Origin: Planctomycetia bacterium
GTDB lineage: Bacteria; Planctomycetota; UBA11346
DNA: 16,007 nt
Assembly: GCA_005801395.1 (NCBI GenBank)
Contig: SYDV01000248.1
Location: 1 to 16,007 of the forward strand
Reading direction: 5' to 3'
Positions 7,588-15,214 of the stretch are shown in pieces. The notes beneath the pieces are model-generated. The model saw only the letters and a list, made by a program, of their open reading frames with translations, was not told the DNA's origin and did not search any database. A program made the position numbers and the translations under genes. Positions within the stretch are counted from its first letter, which is position 1, and the number at the start of each line of letters is the position of its first letter.

Positions 7588-9716
7588 GTAACGCCTACAC
7601 CCTCACCGTAACCGATGGCATCGCCCAGGTCGTGCTCGATTTACCTGGGGAGAAAGTTAATAAATTCAGCGCTTTAGTGATGGCTGAATTAGGAACGGTT
7701 TTAGAAGATCTCAACAAGCGCAACGATCTTAAAGTCGTGGTGTTTAGTAGCGGAAAACCGTCCATGTTTATTGCAGGTGCTGATATTAAAGAATTACAGG
7801 CCATCAGTAATCGCACAGAAGCCGAAAACAAAGCGGTTGCTGGCCAACAATTATTCCAAAAAGTCGCTCACTTACGCGTACCAACCATTGCGGTGATCGA
7901 TGGCCCGTGCTTGGGCGGGGGCATGGAATTTGTCTTAGCCTGCACCTATCGCATCGTTACCGATGAAGATAAAACGAAACTCGGTTTACCCGAAGTGACA
8001 CTTGGAATAATTCCTGGATGGGGAGGAACCCAACGGTTACCGCGCCTTATTGGTTTATTAGCTGCCATGGATATGATTTTATCCGGCGCGCCCGTCAATG
8101 CGCGTAAGGCACTGAAGATGGGACTTGCTGATGGATGCTGCCCACGTGCCTTTTTGCCAATAGAATTACCACGCTTTATTGCCCGCATATTAACCACGGA
8201 TGGTGCAACAGCGATTACAAGTCGTCGTCCGAGTGGTTTTAAACGTTGGGCATTAGAACGTACTCCCATAGGCAGACTGGTCGTCTTCCGTGCTGCACGT
8301 AAAGCGTTATTCAAGAAAACACGCGATCTGATGCCTGCACCAATAGCAGCCTTAAATGTCCTGCGTGACACCTGCGGTATGTCGATGAAACGCGGATTGG
8401 AAGAAGAAGCCCATCGCTTCAGCGAACTCGCATTCACGCCGCAAAGTAAAAATTTAATTGATTGTTTCTTTGCTGGTGAAGCTCTGCGTAAGGCTGGTGG
8501 GGAAACAAAAAAGACACTCACGTCAACAGCCGTATTGGGTGCTGGTGTCATGGGCGGCGGGATTGCCTGGGCATTTGCCAATAAGGGTTTGCCCGTACGT
8601 ATGAAAGATTTGACCTGGGAAGCCATCGCCAAAGGCCTACACACGGCTAATGACTATAATAAACAAGTCATGAAACGGCGAAAAATGACTCCCGGGGATG
8701 CAAATCTGTTGCTCCATCGCATTAGCGGCACGGTTGATTTTCGTGGATTTAAACAGGCAGACATCGTGGTTGAAGCCGTCGTAGAGAACCTAGACGTTAA
8801 ACGAAAAGTATTATGCGAAGTTGAAAATCATGTCTCCGATACCACAATTTTGGTCAGTAATACCTCCTCGTTATCCATCTCAGATATGGCGGTAGGACTT
8901 AAGCGACCTGAGTTATTTGCTGGAATGCATTTTTTTAATCCCGTCAATCGTATGCCTTTGGTCGAAATCGTTGCTGGTCCAGCGACGTCACCAGAAACCA
9001 TTGCCGCCGTGGCAGATTTAGCGCGCCGTATTGGAAAAACGGCCATTGTTGTCAAAGATTGTCCAGGATTTCTCGTCAATCGCATTTTACTTCCGTATCT
9101 CAATGAAGCCGCGCGATGTTTAGAAGATGGCGCCGACATCGCATTAATTGATCGTACTATTTATAATTTTGGTATGCCCATGGGCCCTTTTACGCTAAGC
9201 GATGAAGTTGGCTTAGATGTTGGTTACAAGGTGGCTAAAATATTAGCTACTCATTATGGCGAGCGCATGGTCGTCGCTGATACGCTACGCATTGCCTACG
9301 AAGAACTCCACCTACTTGGTACCAAAGGTGGTAAAGGATTTTTTCAACATCAGGAAAAAAACAAAAAACCAGAAGCAAATGGCGAATTACTGACTGCCAT
9401 ACGCGCTCGTCATCACGCCGTTCGTCATGTCAGCGAGGATGAAATCCTTGACCGCTGTATGCTCATTATGGTTAATGAAGCGGCTCGCTGTTTAGAAGAA
9501 CAGGTCGTCGACCGCGCCTCGTCACTCGATCTCGCCATGGTTATGGGCACCGGGTTTCCGCCACAAAAAGGCGGCCTACTGCATTACGCCAATCACCTTG
9601 GTAGTCGCACCGTTTCCGAACGACTCCTATCGTTAGCTGACCGATGCGGTTCACGTTTTCAGCCTTGCGCGATGATTTGTGATCTCGCGCGCAGCAATCA
9701 ACCTTTCCCAACATAA
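7584..9716 (+). CDS. fadJ: Multifunctional enoyl-CoA hydratase / 3-hydroxyacyl-CoA dehydrogenase
   Basis: Carries out the second and third beta-oxidation steps: hydration of trans-2-enoyl-CoA, then NAD-dependent oxidation of L-3-hydroxyacyl-CoA. The 710 residues equal the usual FadJ size (about 714). Residues 1-190 are a crotonase domain with the oxyanion and catalytic elements AGADIKEL (64-71), GGGMEFVLAC with Glu115, and LPEVTLGIIPGWGGTQR with Glu137. These two glutamates correspond to the catalytic pair of E. coli FadB. After a helical linker, residues 313-495 form the NAD-binding domain (GAGVMGGGIAWA, 319-330) with catalytic His449 in GMHFFNP and Glu461 in LVEIV. The C-terminal dimerisation regions cover about 496-700, ending in GFPPQKGG. 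The start overlaps the thiolase stop by 4 nt (ATGA), implying coupled synthesis of the FadI-FadJ complex. Confidence 0.95.
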   Translation: MSNAYTLTVTDGIAQVVLDLPGEKVNKFSALVMAELGTVLEDLNKRNDLKVVVFSSGKPSMFIAGADIKELQAISNRTEAENKAVAGQQLFQKVAHLRVPTIAVIDGPCLGGGMEFVLACTYRIVTDEDKTKLGLPEVTLGIIPGWGGTQRLPRLIGLLAAMDMILSGAPVNARKALKMGLADGCCPRAFLPIELPRFIARILTTDGATAITSRRPSGFKRWALERTPIGRLVVFRAARKALFKKTRDLMPAPIAALNVLRDTCGMSMKRGLEEEAHRFSELAFTPQSKNLIDCFFAGEALRKAGGETKKTLTSTAVLGAGVMGGGIAWAFANKGLPVRMKDLTWEAIAKGLHTANDYNKQVMKRRKMTPGDANLLLHRISGTVDFRGFKQADIVVEAVVENLDVKRKVLCEVENHVSDTTILVSNTSSLSISDMAVGLKRPELFAGMHFFNPVNRMPLVEIVAGPATSPETIAAVADLARRIGKTAIVVKDCPGFLVNRILLPYLNEAARCLEDGADIALIDRTIYNFGMPMGPFTLSDEVGLDVGYKVAKILATHYGERMVVADTLRIAYEELHLLGTKGGKGFFQHQEKNKKPEANGELLTAIRARHHAVRHVSEDEILDRCMLIMVNEAARCLEEQVVDRASSLDLAMVMGTGFPPQKGGLLHYANHLGSRTVSERLLSLADRCGSRFQPCAMICDLARSNQPFPT

Positions 9717-9744
9717 CGGTTAACCCAGTCCTGAGGAGCAAGCC

Positions 9745-11670
9745 ATGGCCAATAACCTCAAACCAAATTCTGAAACTAAACCACGCCCAGGCGAAGACGA
9801 TATGGTTATCGATCTCTCGAAAATGTCGGCAGACAAACGCTCGGCCATGGAAGTCGCCGAAAGCGCGCGTGAAGCAAAACCAACGCTTCCTGGATTTGCC
9901 CAACAATTATTCATGGGCACCTTTGACACCAAGATGATCGCGGAATTTCCGCACCAATCGGCCGAAGAACAAAAGATTGGCGACGCCCTATGTAAAAGAG
10001 TTGGTGATTATTTAGAAGCCCATTTGGATGCCGAAGAAGTCGATGCGTCGCGTACCATTCCTGGAGACGTCATCGACGAATTATTTAAAATGGGTGTCTT
10101 CGCCATGAAGGTGCCCAAGGAATACGGTGGTTTGGGATTATCCCAGGTAAATTACAATCGCGTAATGATGCGCATCGCATCATATTGCGCTTCGACGGCA
10201 GTGCTGGTCAGTGCACATCAATCCATCGGCGTTCCACAACCGCTTAAACTATTTGGTACAGAAGCACAGAAGAAGGCGTTCTTTCCCCGTTTTAGTCAAC
10301 ACAGCATTTCAGCTTTTGCTTTGACTGAACCGAGCGTTGGTTCTGATCCGTCAAAGATGATGACGACAGCGACGTTAACGCCTGACGGTAAACATTACCT
10401 GATCAATGGTGAAAAACTGTGGTGCACCAACGGCCCCATTGCTGATCTCTTAGTGGTGATGGCAAAGACGGCACCTAAAATGGTCAATGGTCGTGAACGC
10501 ACCCAAATTACGGCTTTGATCGTCGAGGGTAAAACTCCAGGCATTACCGTTGCCCACCGCTGTGATTTCATGGGCATTCGCGCGATTCAAAATGGACTGA
10601 TGTATTTTAAAGATGTCAAAGTACCGGTTGAAAATGTTCTCTGGGGAGAAGGTAAAGGCCTTAAATTAGCGTTAACCACACTAAATACTGGTCGCCTTAC
10701 GTTACCCGCAGCGTGTACTGGAGCCGCTAAACAATGCTTGTCATTCTGTCGTCGTTGGGGCAATGATCGTGTGCAGTGGGGCCTTCCGATTGGCGCTCAT
10801 GAACAAGGTCGTCATAAATTAGCCTTTATTGCCAGCACCACCCTCGCCATGGAAGCGGTGACGTGGTTGACCAGTCATTGGGCTAATCGCTCGGATCAAG
10901 ATATTCGCATTGAAGCGGCGATGGCAAAATTATTCTGTTCGGAAATGGGTTGGAAAATTGTCGACATGACCATGCAAATGCGCGGAGGTCGCGGATACGA
11001 GAAAGCATCCTCACTCAAAGCTCGTGGCGAAGAACCTTTCCCGGTCGAACGTATGCTGCGCGACATGCGCATTAATATGATTATCGAAGGCACCAGCGAG
11101 ATCATGAAATTGTTTCTTGCGCGTGAGGCGATGGATCCACATTTAAATATCGCCAGCGATATCCTAAAAGCACACAATCCCATTGGGGTGAAAATGAAAG
11201 CCGGAATGAAATTGGCCACCTTTTACAGTGGTTGGTACGTCAAACAGTGGGTAAATTCGAGTCTGTGGTCAGCACATAATGAAATGGTCTCATTAGCCGG
11301 ACATTATCAATACATCCATGCCTGTTCGCATCGTTTGGCCCGCACTATTTTTCACTACATGGGGCTATACCGCGACAAATTGGAGCGCAAACAAATCTTA
11401 CTTGGTCGACTGATGGATATAGGCACCGAATTATTTGCGATGTCGGCAACATGCAGTTATGCCCATTCGTTAACAAAACGTGGCCAAGATAAGAGTGTTC
11501 TTAGTCTAGCGGATATGTTCTGTCGTGATGCCACACGTCGCATCGAAGGACACTATAAAGAGCTGGCGACCAACGATGACCAATTAATGAATCAAGTCGG
11601 TAAAGCAGTACTTAACGGCGACATGCGCTGGATGGAAGACGGTGTGCAATGGATCGGCAAGAACGCTTAA
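9745..11670 (+). CDS. Acyl-CoA dehydrogenase with C-terminal extension (FadE-like role)
   Basis: FAD enzyme for the first beta-oxidation step, acyl-CoA to trans-2-enoyl-CoA. At 641 residues it is longer than the 380-400 of short/medium-chain enzymes and resembles very-long-chain (VLCAD/ACAD9) architecture: a polar N-terminal lead (1-60), the dehydrogenase core (about 65-465) and a helical C-terminal domain (about 470-641). Seen in the core are FALTEPSVGSDPS (191-203, signature 1), NGEKLWCTNG (221-230), the dimer/FAD-contact stretch QMRGGRGY (411-418) and the catalytic base Glu448 in IIEGTSEI. It is not the E. coli FadE type (about 814 residues). GAGGAG (9733-9738) lies 6 nt before ATG 9745 and the gap to fadJ is 28 nt. 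Electrons would normally leave through ETF, which is not encoded here. The C-terminal domain probably serves dimerisation or membrane contact (known for VLCAD; inferred here). Confidence 0.92.
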   Translation: MANNLKPNSETKPRPGEDDMVIDLSKMSADKRSAMEVAESAREAKPTLPGFAQQLFMGTFDTKMIAEFPHQSAEEQKIGDALCKRVGDYLEAHLDAEEVDASRTIPGDVIDELFKMGVFAMKVPKEYGGLGLSQVNYNRVMMRIASYCASTAVLVSAHQSIGVPQPLKLFGTEAQKKAFFPRFSQHSISAFALTEPSVGSDPSKMMTTATLTPDGKHYLINGEKLWCTNGPIADLLVVMAKTAPKMVNGRERTQITALIVEGKTPGITVAHRCDFMGIRAIQNGLMYFKDVKVPVENVLWGEGKGLKLALTTLNTGRLTLPAACTGAAKQCLSFCRRWGNDRVQWGLPIGAHEQGRHKLAFIASTTLAMEAVTWLTSHWANRSDQDIRIEAAMAKLFCSEMGWKIVDMTMQMRGGRGYEKASSLKARGEEPFPVERMLRDMRINMIIEGTSEIMKLFLAREAMDPHLNIASDILKAHNPIGVKMKAGMKLATFYSGWYVKQWVNSSLWSAHNEMVSLAGHYQYIHACSHRLARTIFHYMGLYRDKLERKQILLGRLMDIGTELFAMSATCSYAHSLTKRGQDKSVLSLADMFCRDATRRIEGHYKELATNDDQLMNQVGKAVLNGDMRWMEDGVQWIGKNA

Positions 11671-13973
11671 CTACTTTTAGTGCTTACCCAGATCCTCCCA
11701 TGGTCGATCCATTGGGGGCTGGGTTCGGCACCGATTTACGTCCGGTGCAAGGGCAGCAATGTGGACCAACGCCATCATCGCGTTACACGCGTATGGCCCG
11801 CAAGGCGACCAGCACCACGCTGCGTGTGATCGAAGCACTCATCCACAGCACGATACGTGTCGAAGGCGTGCGAAATGTTGCCCCAGGACCAGTGTTATTT
11901 GTCGCTAACCATTTCACGCGCTTCGAAACCTTTGTATTACCGTATATTATCGAAGGTCATTTAGGACGTAACGTTCATTCATTAGCATTCCATAAACTGT
12001 TCCGTGGGCGTTTTGGCGATTTCTTAATGTCGATTGGCGCACGACCAACCGGTGACCCCGTAGTGAAACACACCATCATCGAGGATCTTATGACCGGTCG
12101 TCATGACTGGTTAATTTACCCAGAAGGTTCGATGGTTAAGAATAAAAAAATCTGGGCAAAGGGACAATACAAATTAAATGTTCCTGATCGAGAAGGTATG
12201 CCGCATACGGGCGCGGCCATCATGGCACTCAAAACCATGATTTACCGACAGCTCTATCGCCAAGCCTGCGAGCAAAACAACCGCGACTTAATGTCGCGCT
12301 ATGAAAACCGTTATCATTTATGTGGCCCCAATGACATCGCTGTACCTGACCTACAAATCATTCCTGTCAATATCACTTATTATCCCATCCGCCCTGGCCG
12401 CAACATCGTTCACCGCATTGCCCAATGGATGTTTCGGCAAATGCCCAGCGTTTTAGAGGAAGAACTCGTTTTAGAAGGCAGCTTATTATTCAGCGAAACG
12501 GATATTAGTGTTTATTTTGGCAAACCCCTACGTCTGGAACATTATCTCCGTTTGTTATTGCCGACCCTGCAGAAAGAAATGCCCTTCGTTGATCAATTGC
12601 GGCAAGCGAACCACATCATGGGCGCGTTAAAAAATCGACTAACGCGGCGCATGGTGCATGATATTTACACTCGCCTAACCATCAATTTTGATCATTTGTT
12701 TTGTGCCGGACTACGTGCATTGCCCAGCAACCGAATCAAAGCTGATGATTTCCATCAATCACTCTACATTGCTGCGCGTCAATTGCAGGTGGATGGCAAA
12801 CGCCGCAGTCATCCCAGTATTAGCCGTGATTTAATCGATATGGTTTGCGGACTCCCTTACGAACCGCTAACCAGCGTTCAGGGCTTAGCAAATATCGAAG
12901 GCATCGCCACACTCGATAAAGACACCTACACCATTAATCGCGACGCCTTACTCAAAGAACATTCTTTTCACGACATTCGTTTAAAAAATACGGTCGCCGT
13001 TATTGCCAATGAATTAGAACCTATGCGCAAAGCCATGCGCATGATTCGCAATGCGCTCACGCTTCCCGCTACGGTTCGGCGGCGGACATTGGCTTCCTTA
13101 TTAATTCAAGAAGAACAAAGTGAATTCCAGGATGAACGACGACTCATGTCATCATCCCCACATTTAAAACCTGAAAATATCGGCAAGCCCGTCTTCCTGC
13201 ATCGACCCAATAATCGCATCGGTATTGTCTTGTGTCATGGCTATTTAGCTGCACCTGCCGAAGTTCTGTTTCTTGCCCAATATTTACATAACCTTGGATT
13301 TTCCGTGTACGTCCCACGTCTTCGAGGACATGGCACAGCACCCGAACAATTGGCAAATGTGACGACTGAAGACTGGTTACGCAGTTACCTGCGTGCCGTC
13401 ACGATCGTGCGCAATTCGTGCCAACAAGTGATTCTAGGCGGATTTTCCGCTGGTGGTTTATTAGCCTTAGAAGCAGCCTCGATGCAGCGCGATATTCTTG
13501 GCTGCTTCGCTATCAGCCCGTGTTTACAATTATTGGATCCATCCGCGCGCTTAGTGCCCGTGGTTGTGGGATGGAACCAAATTATGGATACGTTGCGTTT
13601 ACCTTCGGCGGCTTATCGGCGATTTAACAATGACGCGGAAAATCCCGACACCAACTATCCGATTAATTATTTATCCGGAGTCCACCAACTGGAACGACTC
13701 ATCCAACGCACTCGAAGTCATTTATCTGAAGTTCGTGCGCCAACCTTAATTTTGCAAGCCGATCACGATCCGGTCGTCAATCCCAAAAGCGCCCAAGTGA
13801 TCATGGAAAATATCCGCTCAGAAGAAAAAGAATTAGCGATGATGTCATTCAATCGTCACGTCATAGTGCGCGGCGAAGGCAGTTCGGTGGTCTATGAGCG
13901 TATTGGTGATTTCGTGAAAAAAATTGCTAGTCGCATAGAGCAACCTGATCCACCGCGACGTACGCCCATTTAA
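11649..13973 (+). CDS. Fusion protein: PlsC-like acyltransferase plus alpha/beta hydrolase
   Basis: Two lipid enzymes in one 774-residue chain. Residues about 60-300 form a lysophospholipid/glycerol-phosphate acyltransferase domain: VLFVANHFTRFE (82-93) at the active site, LMSIGARP (126-133), and DWLIYPEGSMVKNKK (153-167) as the substrate-binding PEG motif. The dyad is His88 with Glu93 (HX4E) where the family has Asp. Residues about 310-510 are a helical region I do not recognise. Residues about 515-760 form an alpha/beta hydrolase with a complete triad: Ser600 in GGFSAGG, Asp707 in ADHDPVV and His737 in SFNRHVIV, plus HG (530-531) for the oxyanion. The triad context resembles Est30-type carboxylesterases and monoacylglycerol lipases. 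The first ATG overlaps the dehydrogenase by 22 nt without a clear ribosome site; ATG 11700 or 11793 are alternatives. No signal peptide. As the last gene of the beta-oxidation operon it may release or re-esterify acyl chains. Confidence 0.85.
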   Translation: MDRQERLTTFSAYPDPPMVDPLGAGFGTDLRPVQGQQCGPTPSSRYTRMARKATSTTLRVIEALIHSTIRVEGVRNVAPGPVLFVANHFTRFETFVLPYIIEGHLGRNVHSLAFHKLFRGRFGDFLMSIGARPTGDPVVKHTIIEDLMTGRHDWLIYPEGSMVKNKKIWAKGQYKLNVPDREGMPHTGAAIMALKTMIYRQLYRQACEQNNRDLMSRYENRYHLCGPNDIAVPDLQIIPVNITYYPIRPGRNIVHRIAQWMFRQMPSVLEEELVLEGSLLFSETDISVYFGKPLRLEHYLRLLLPTLQKEMPFVDQLRQANHIMGALKNRLTRRMVHDIYTRLTINFDHLFCAGLRALPSNRIKADDFHQSLYIAARQLQVDGKRRSHPSISRDLIDMVCGLPYEPLTSVQGLANIEGIATLDKDTYTINRDALLKEHSFHDIRLKNTVAVIANELEPMRKAMRMIRNALTLPATVRRRTLASLLIQEEQSEFQDERRLMSSSPHLKPENIGKPVFLHRPNNRIGIVLCHGYLAAPAEVLFLAQYLHNLGFSVYVPRLRGHGTAPEQLANVTTEDWLRSYLRAVTIVRNSCQQVILGGFSAGGLLALEAASMQRDILGCFAISPCLQLLDPSARLVPVVVGWNQIMDTLRLPSAAYRRFNNDAENPDTNYPINYLSGVHQLERLIQRTRSHLSEVRAPTLILQADHDPVVNPKSAQVIMENIRSEEKELAMMSFNRHVIVRGEGSSVVYERIGDFVKKIASRIEQPDPPRRTPI

Positions 13974-14377
13974 CAAACCGAATAACCACGCTCGGTCAAC
14001 GTCCAGCCATGCCCACCGTGTGTGACTTCACCTCGAATAGCAGCATGCGTTAACCACATATCGACCACGAGTTGATTAATCTCCTTGAGCGCGGTGTTGG
14101 CTCGCAAATAAGAAACTAATTCCTGACTAGTAAAACGGGCATTACGCACGGGATCAACGGCAACAAAAACGCTAAAGCCATGCCCTTCATGGGAAAACGA
14201 GTAACCACCTGACTGCGTGTTATACGACCAGACTTCCTGAAACATGGTCAATGACCGGGATAAACCCTCTGATTGATGTCGACGAGACGCTTGAAATCCA
14301 CTCGCGGGATCGGCAATAAAACTCGCAATTTCCTGTTTGAGTCGAAGATACGAAGCGAGCTGCGTCAATGCGATCAT
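13970..14377 (-). CDS. Unrecognised small protein with repeated H-x-G-H-G-aromatic motif
   Basis: I do not recognise this 135-residue protein. It has no signal peptide or membrane segment. The N-terminal half is helical and charged (MIALTQLASYLRLKQEIASF). The middle has SHEGHGFSVFVAVDP (62-76), and near the end THGGHGWTLTERGYSVC (119-135) repeats the S/T-H-x-G-H-G-F/W pattern, so the His-Gly pairs may form one site or be a duplicated hairpin. A helix TSQELVSYLRAN ... EINQLVVDMWLTHAA lies between them. ATG 14377 is preferred; a TTG at 14446 would add 23 residues. Ribosome site is weak (AAAAGCG). Its stop codon overlaps the stop of the convergent fusion gene within the four bases TTAA (13970-13973), with no terminator between. 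The even composition and reading length make it a credible gene, but function is unknown. Confidence 0.65.
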   Translation of the reverse strand: MIALTQLASYLRLKQEIASFIADPASGFQASRRHQSEGLSRSLTMFQEVWSYNTQSGGYSFSHEGHGFSVFVAVDPVRNARFTSQELVSYLRANTALKEINQLVVDMWLTHAAIRGEVTHGGHGWTLTERGYSVC

Positions 14378-14501
14378 GAATCGCTTTTTAGTGATAATTC
14401 CAACCTGACCAGTGCCCAATAGAGAATTGTTGATCTTCAGAAGCAATTTCTAACTCGTCTGCCCATAGCATCAGGAAAATCTTTTATAGAGTCGTCAGTG
14501 C
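14378..14501. promoter_or_regulatory. Divergent intergenic region with an interrupted inverted repeat
   Basis: 124 nt between divergent genes starting at 14377 (minus) and 14502 (plus). It contains AATTG (14425-14429) and CTTC (14435-14438) mirrored by GAAG (14440-14443) and CAATT (14444-14448), an interrupted palindrome that could be an operator. TATAGA (14485-14490) could be a -10 for the plus gene, leaving a leader of only a few bases, but no -35 box is evident and the plus gene lacks a clear Shine-Dalgarno site. Confidence 0.35.
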
Positions 14502-14951
14502 ATGAATGCCTCATTACGTCGCTTTTGCATCTATTCGGGACTCGTTGTTGCCTTTGGCATCGGCATGACCCTGATGATCGATTTAGCGGGAAAAAACCCA
14601 CGGGCCATGCCTCCAATCGCGCCAGCTAACATGCCCGCTAAAAGCGAAATGCCGACAATCAAGTCTGCCACAACAGCCTTTGAAGCCGGACAAGCAACGC
14701 GTGATGCGATTGAGGCCATTGATAAAAGCTCTCGGTCAGTCGCCGATGATACGACGGTGCTGGTGAACGATGCCGCTAAACAAGTTGGTGAAGCAGCAAA
14801 ACAAGTTGGTGAAGCCACGGGTAAAGCTGCAGCTGAGGCGAGTCGTATTCTAGGCGAATATGCCAATGGCCTGAAATCAACTTCTCCAAACATTGAACCA
14901 GCTACGACAACACCAGCACCGGCCCCCACGGTTACCACCCCAGAGAAATAA
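14502..14951 (+). CDS. Membrane-anchored Ala-rich helical protein, function unknown
   Basis: 149 residues. A short basic N-terminus (MNASLRRF) precedes one hydrophobic helix (about 10-28), so it is anchored in the inner membrane with the rest outside, or less likely secreted. Then come a Pro/Met-rich spacer (33-52), a long Ala-rich amphipathic helix (about 55-122) and a Thr/Pro-rich tail (126-149, TTTPAPAPTVTTP). The helix contains the heptad AAKQVGE twice in tandem (91-104) followed by the related ATGKAAAE. Such helices occur in phasin-like, apolipoprotein-like and LEA-like proteins that coat lipid or stabilise proteins; none is assigned. ATG 14502 is the only start that keeps the membrane helix. 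The next Met residues (22 and 25) fall inside it. It has no visible partner, standing alone between a divergent unknown gene and the copper-protein gene. Confidence 0.7.
   Translation: MNASLRRFCIYSGLVVAFGIGMTLMIDLAGKNPRAMPPIAPANMPAKSEMPTIKSATTAFEAGQATRDAIEAIDKSSRSVADDTTVLVNDAAKQVGEAAKQVGEATGKAAAEASRILGEYANGLKSTSPNIEPATTTPAPAPTVTTPEK
14778..14815 (+). repeat. Tandem 21-nt coding repeat (17 identical bases per copy)
   Basis: AAACAAGTTGGTGAAGC occurs at 14778-14794 and again at 14799-14815, exactly 21 nt (seven codons) apart. It encodes the repeated AAKQVGE heptad. Near-identity at the DNA level points to a recent in-frame duplication, and slippage here would change helix length by two turns without a frameshift. 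Confidence 0.8.
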
Positions 14952-15214
14952 TCAGGTACGCAGCTAAACAACTCCTGCTAATTCATGCCGATTAGAGCAC
15001 CGATCTGATCGTTGTCGGCATATCCGCCTAAATTACTACCCATTACTGACTTGACCATTACACCAATAAATAACCTTTTTATTATCTGTTTAATTATACC
15101 AGAATGGTTTACAACGTTTTAGGCCCTATGTGAGTATGGTGATGTGTAACTAACGTACCAATCCTCTCTCGAACATCATTCATTCTAGTCATTATCCACA
15201 TTTCAGGAGTTCTC
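14952..15214. other. Non-coding interval before the copper-protein gene
   Basis: 263 nt with no credible gene. It holds a perfect 7-nt inverted repeat, ATGCCGA (14985-14991) and TCGGCAT (15015-15021), enclosing a smaller CGAT-CTG-ATCG hairpin (15001-15011). No T-run follows, so termination is doubtful. An AT-rich stretch (about 15060-15100) is the likeliest promoter zone, but hexamers there (TTGACC 15051-15056, TATTAT 15080-15085) are 23 nt apart. TTATCCACA (15192-15200) is a perfect DnaA-box consensus just before the ribosome site. Confidence 0.5.

Noticed and set aside
7946..8644. 232-codon open frame on the minus strand inside fadJ
   Set aside because: It lies wholly within a gene with complete catalytic motifs, is rich in Arg, Ser, Pro and Ala as expected of an antisense shadow, and has no recognisable domain.
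15192..15200. Replication origin suggested by the DnaA box
   Set aside because: Only one box, no cluster, no neighbouring dnaA, dnaN or partition genes and no AT-rich unwinding element with repeats.
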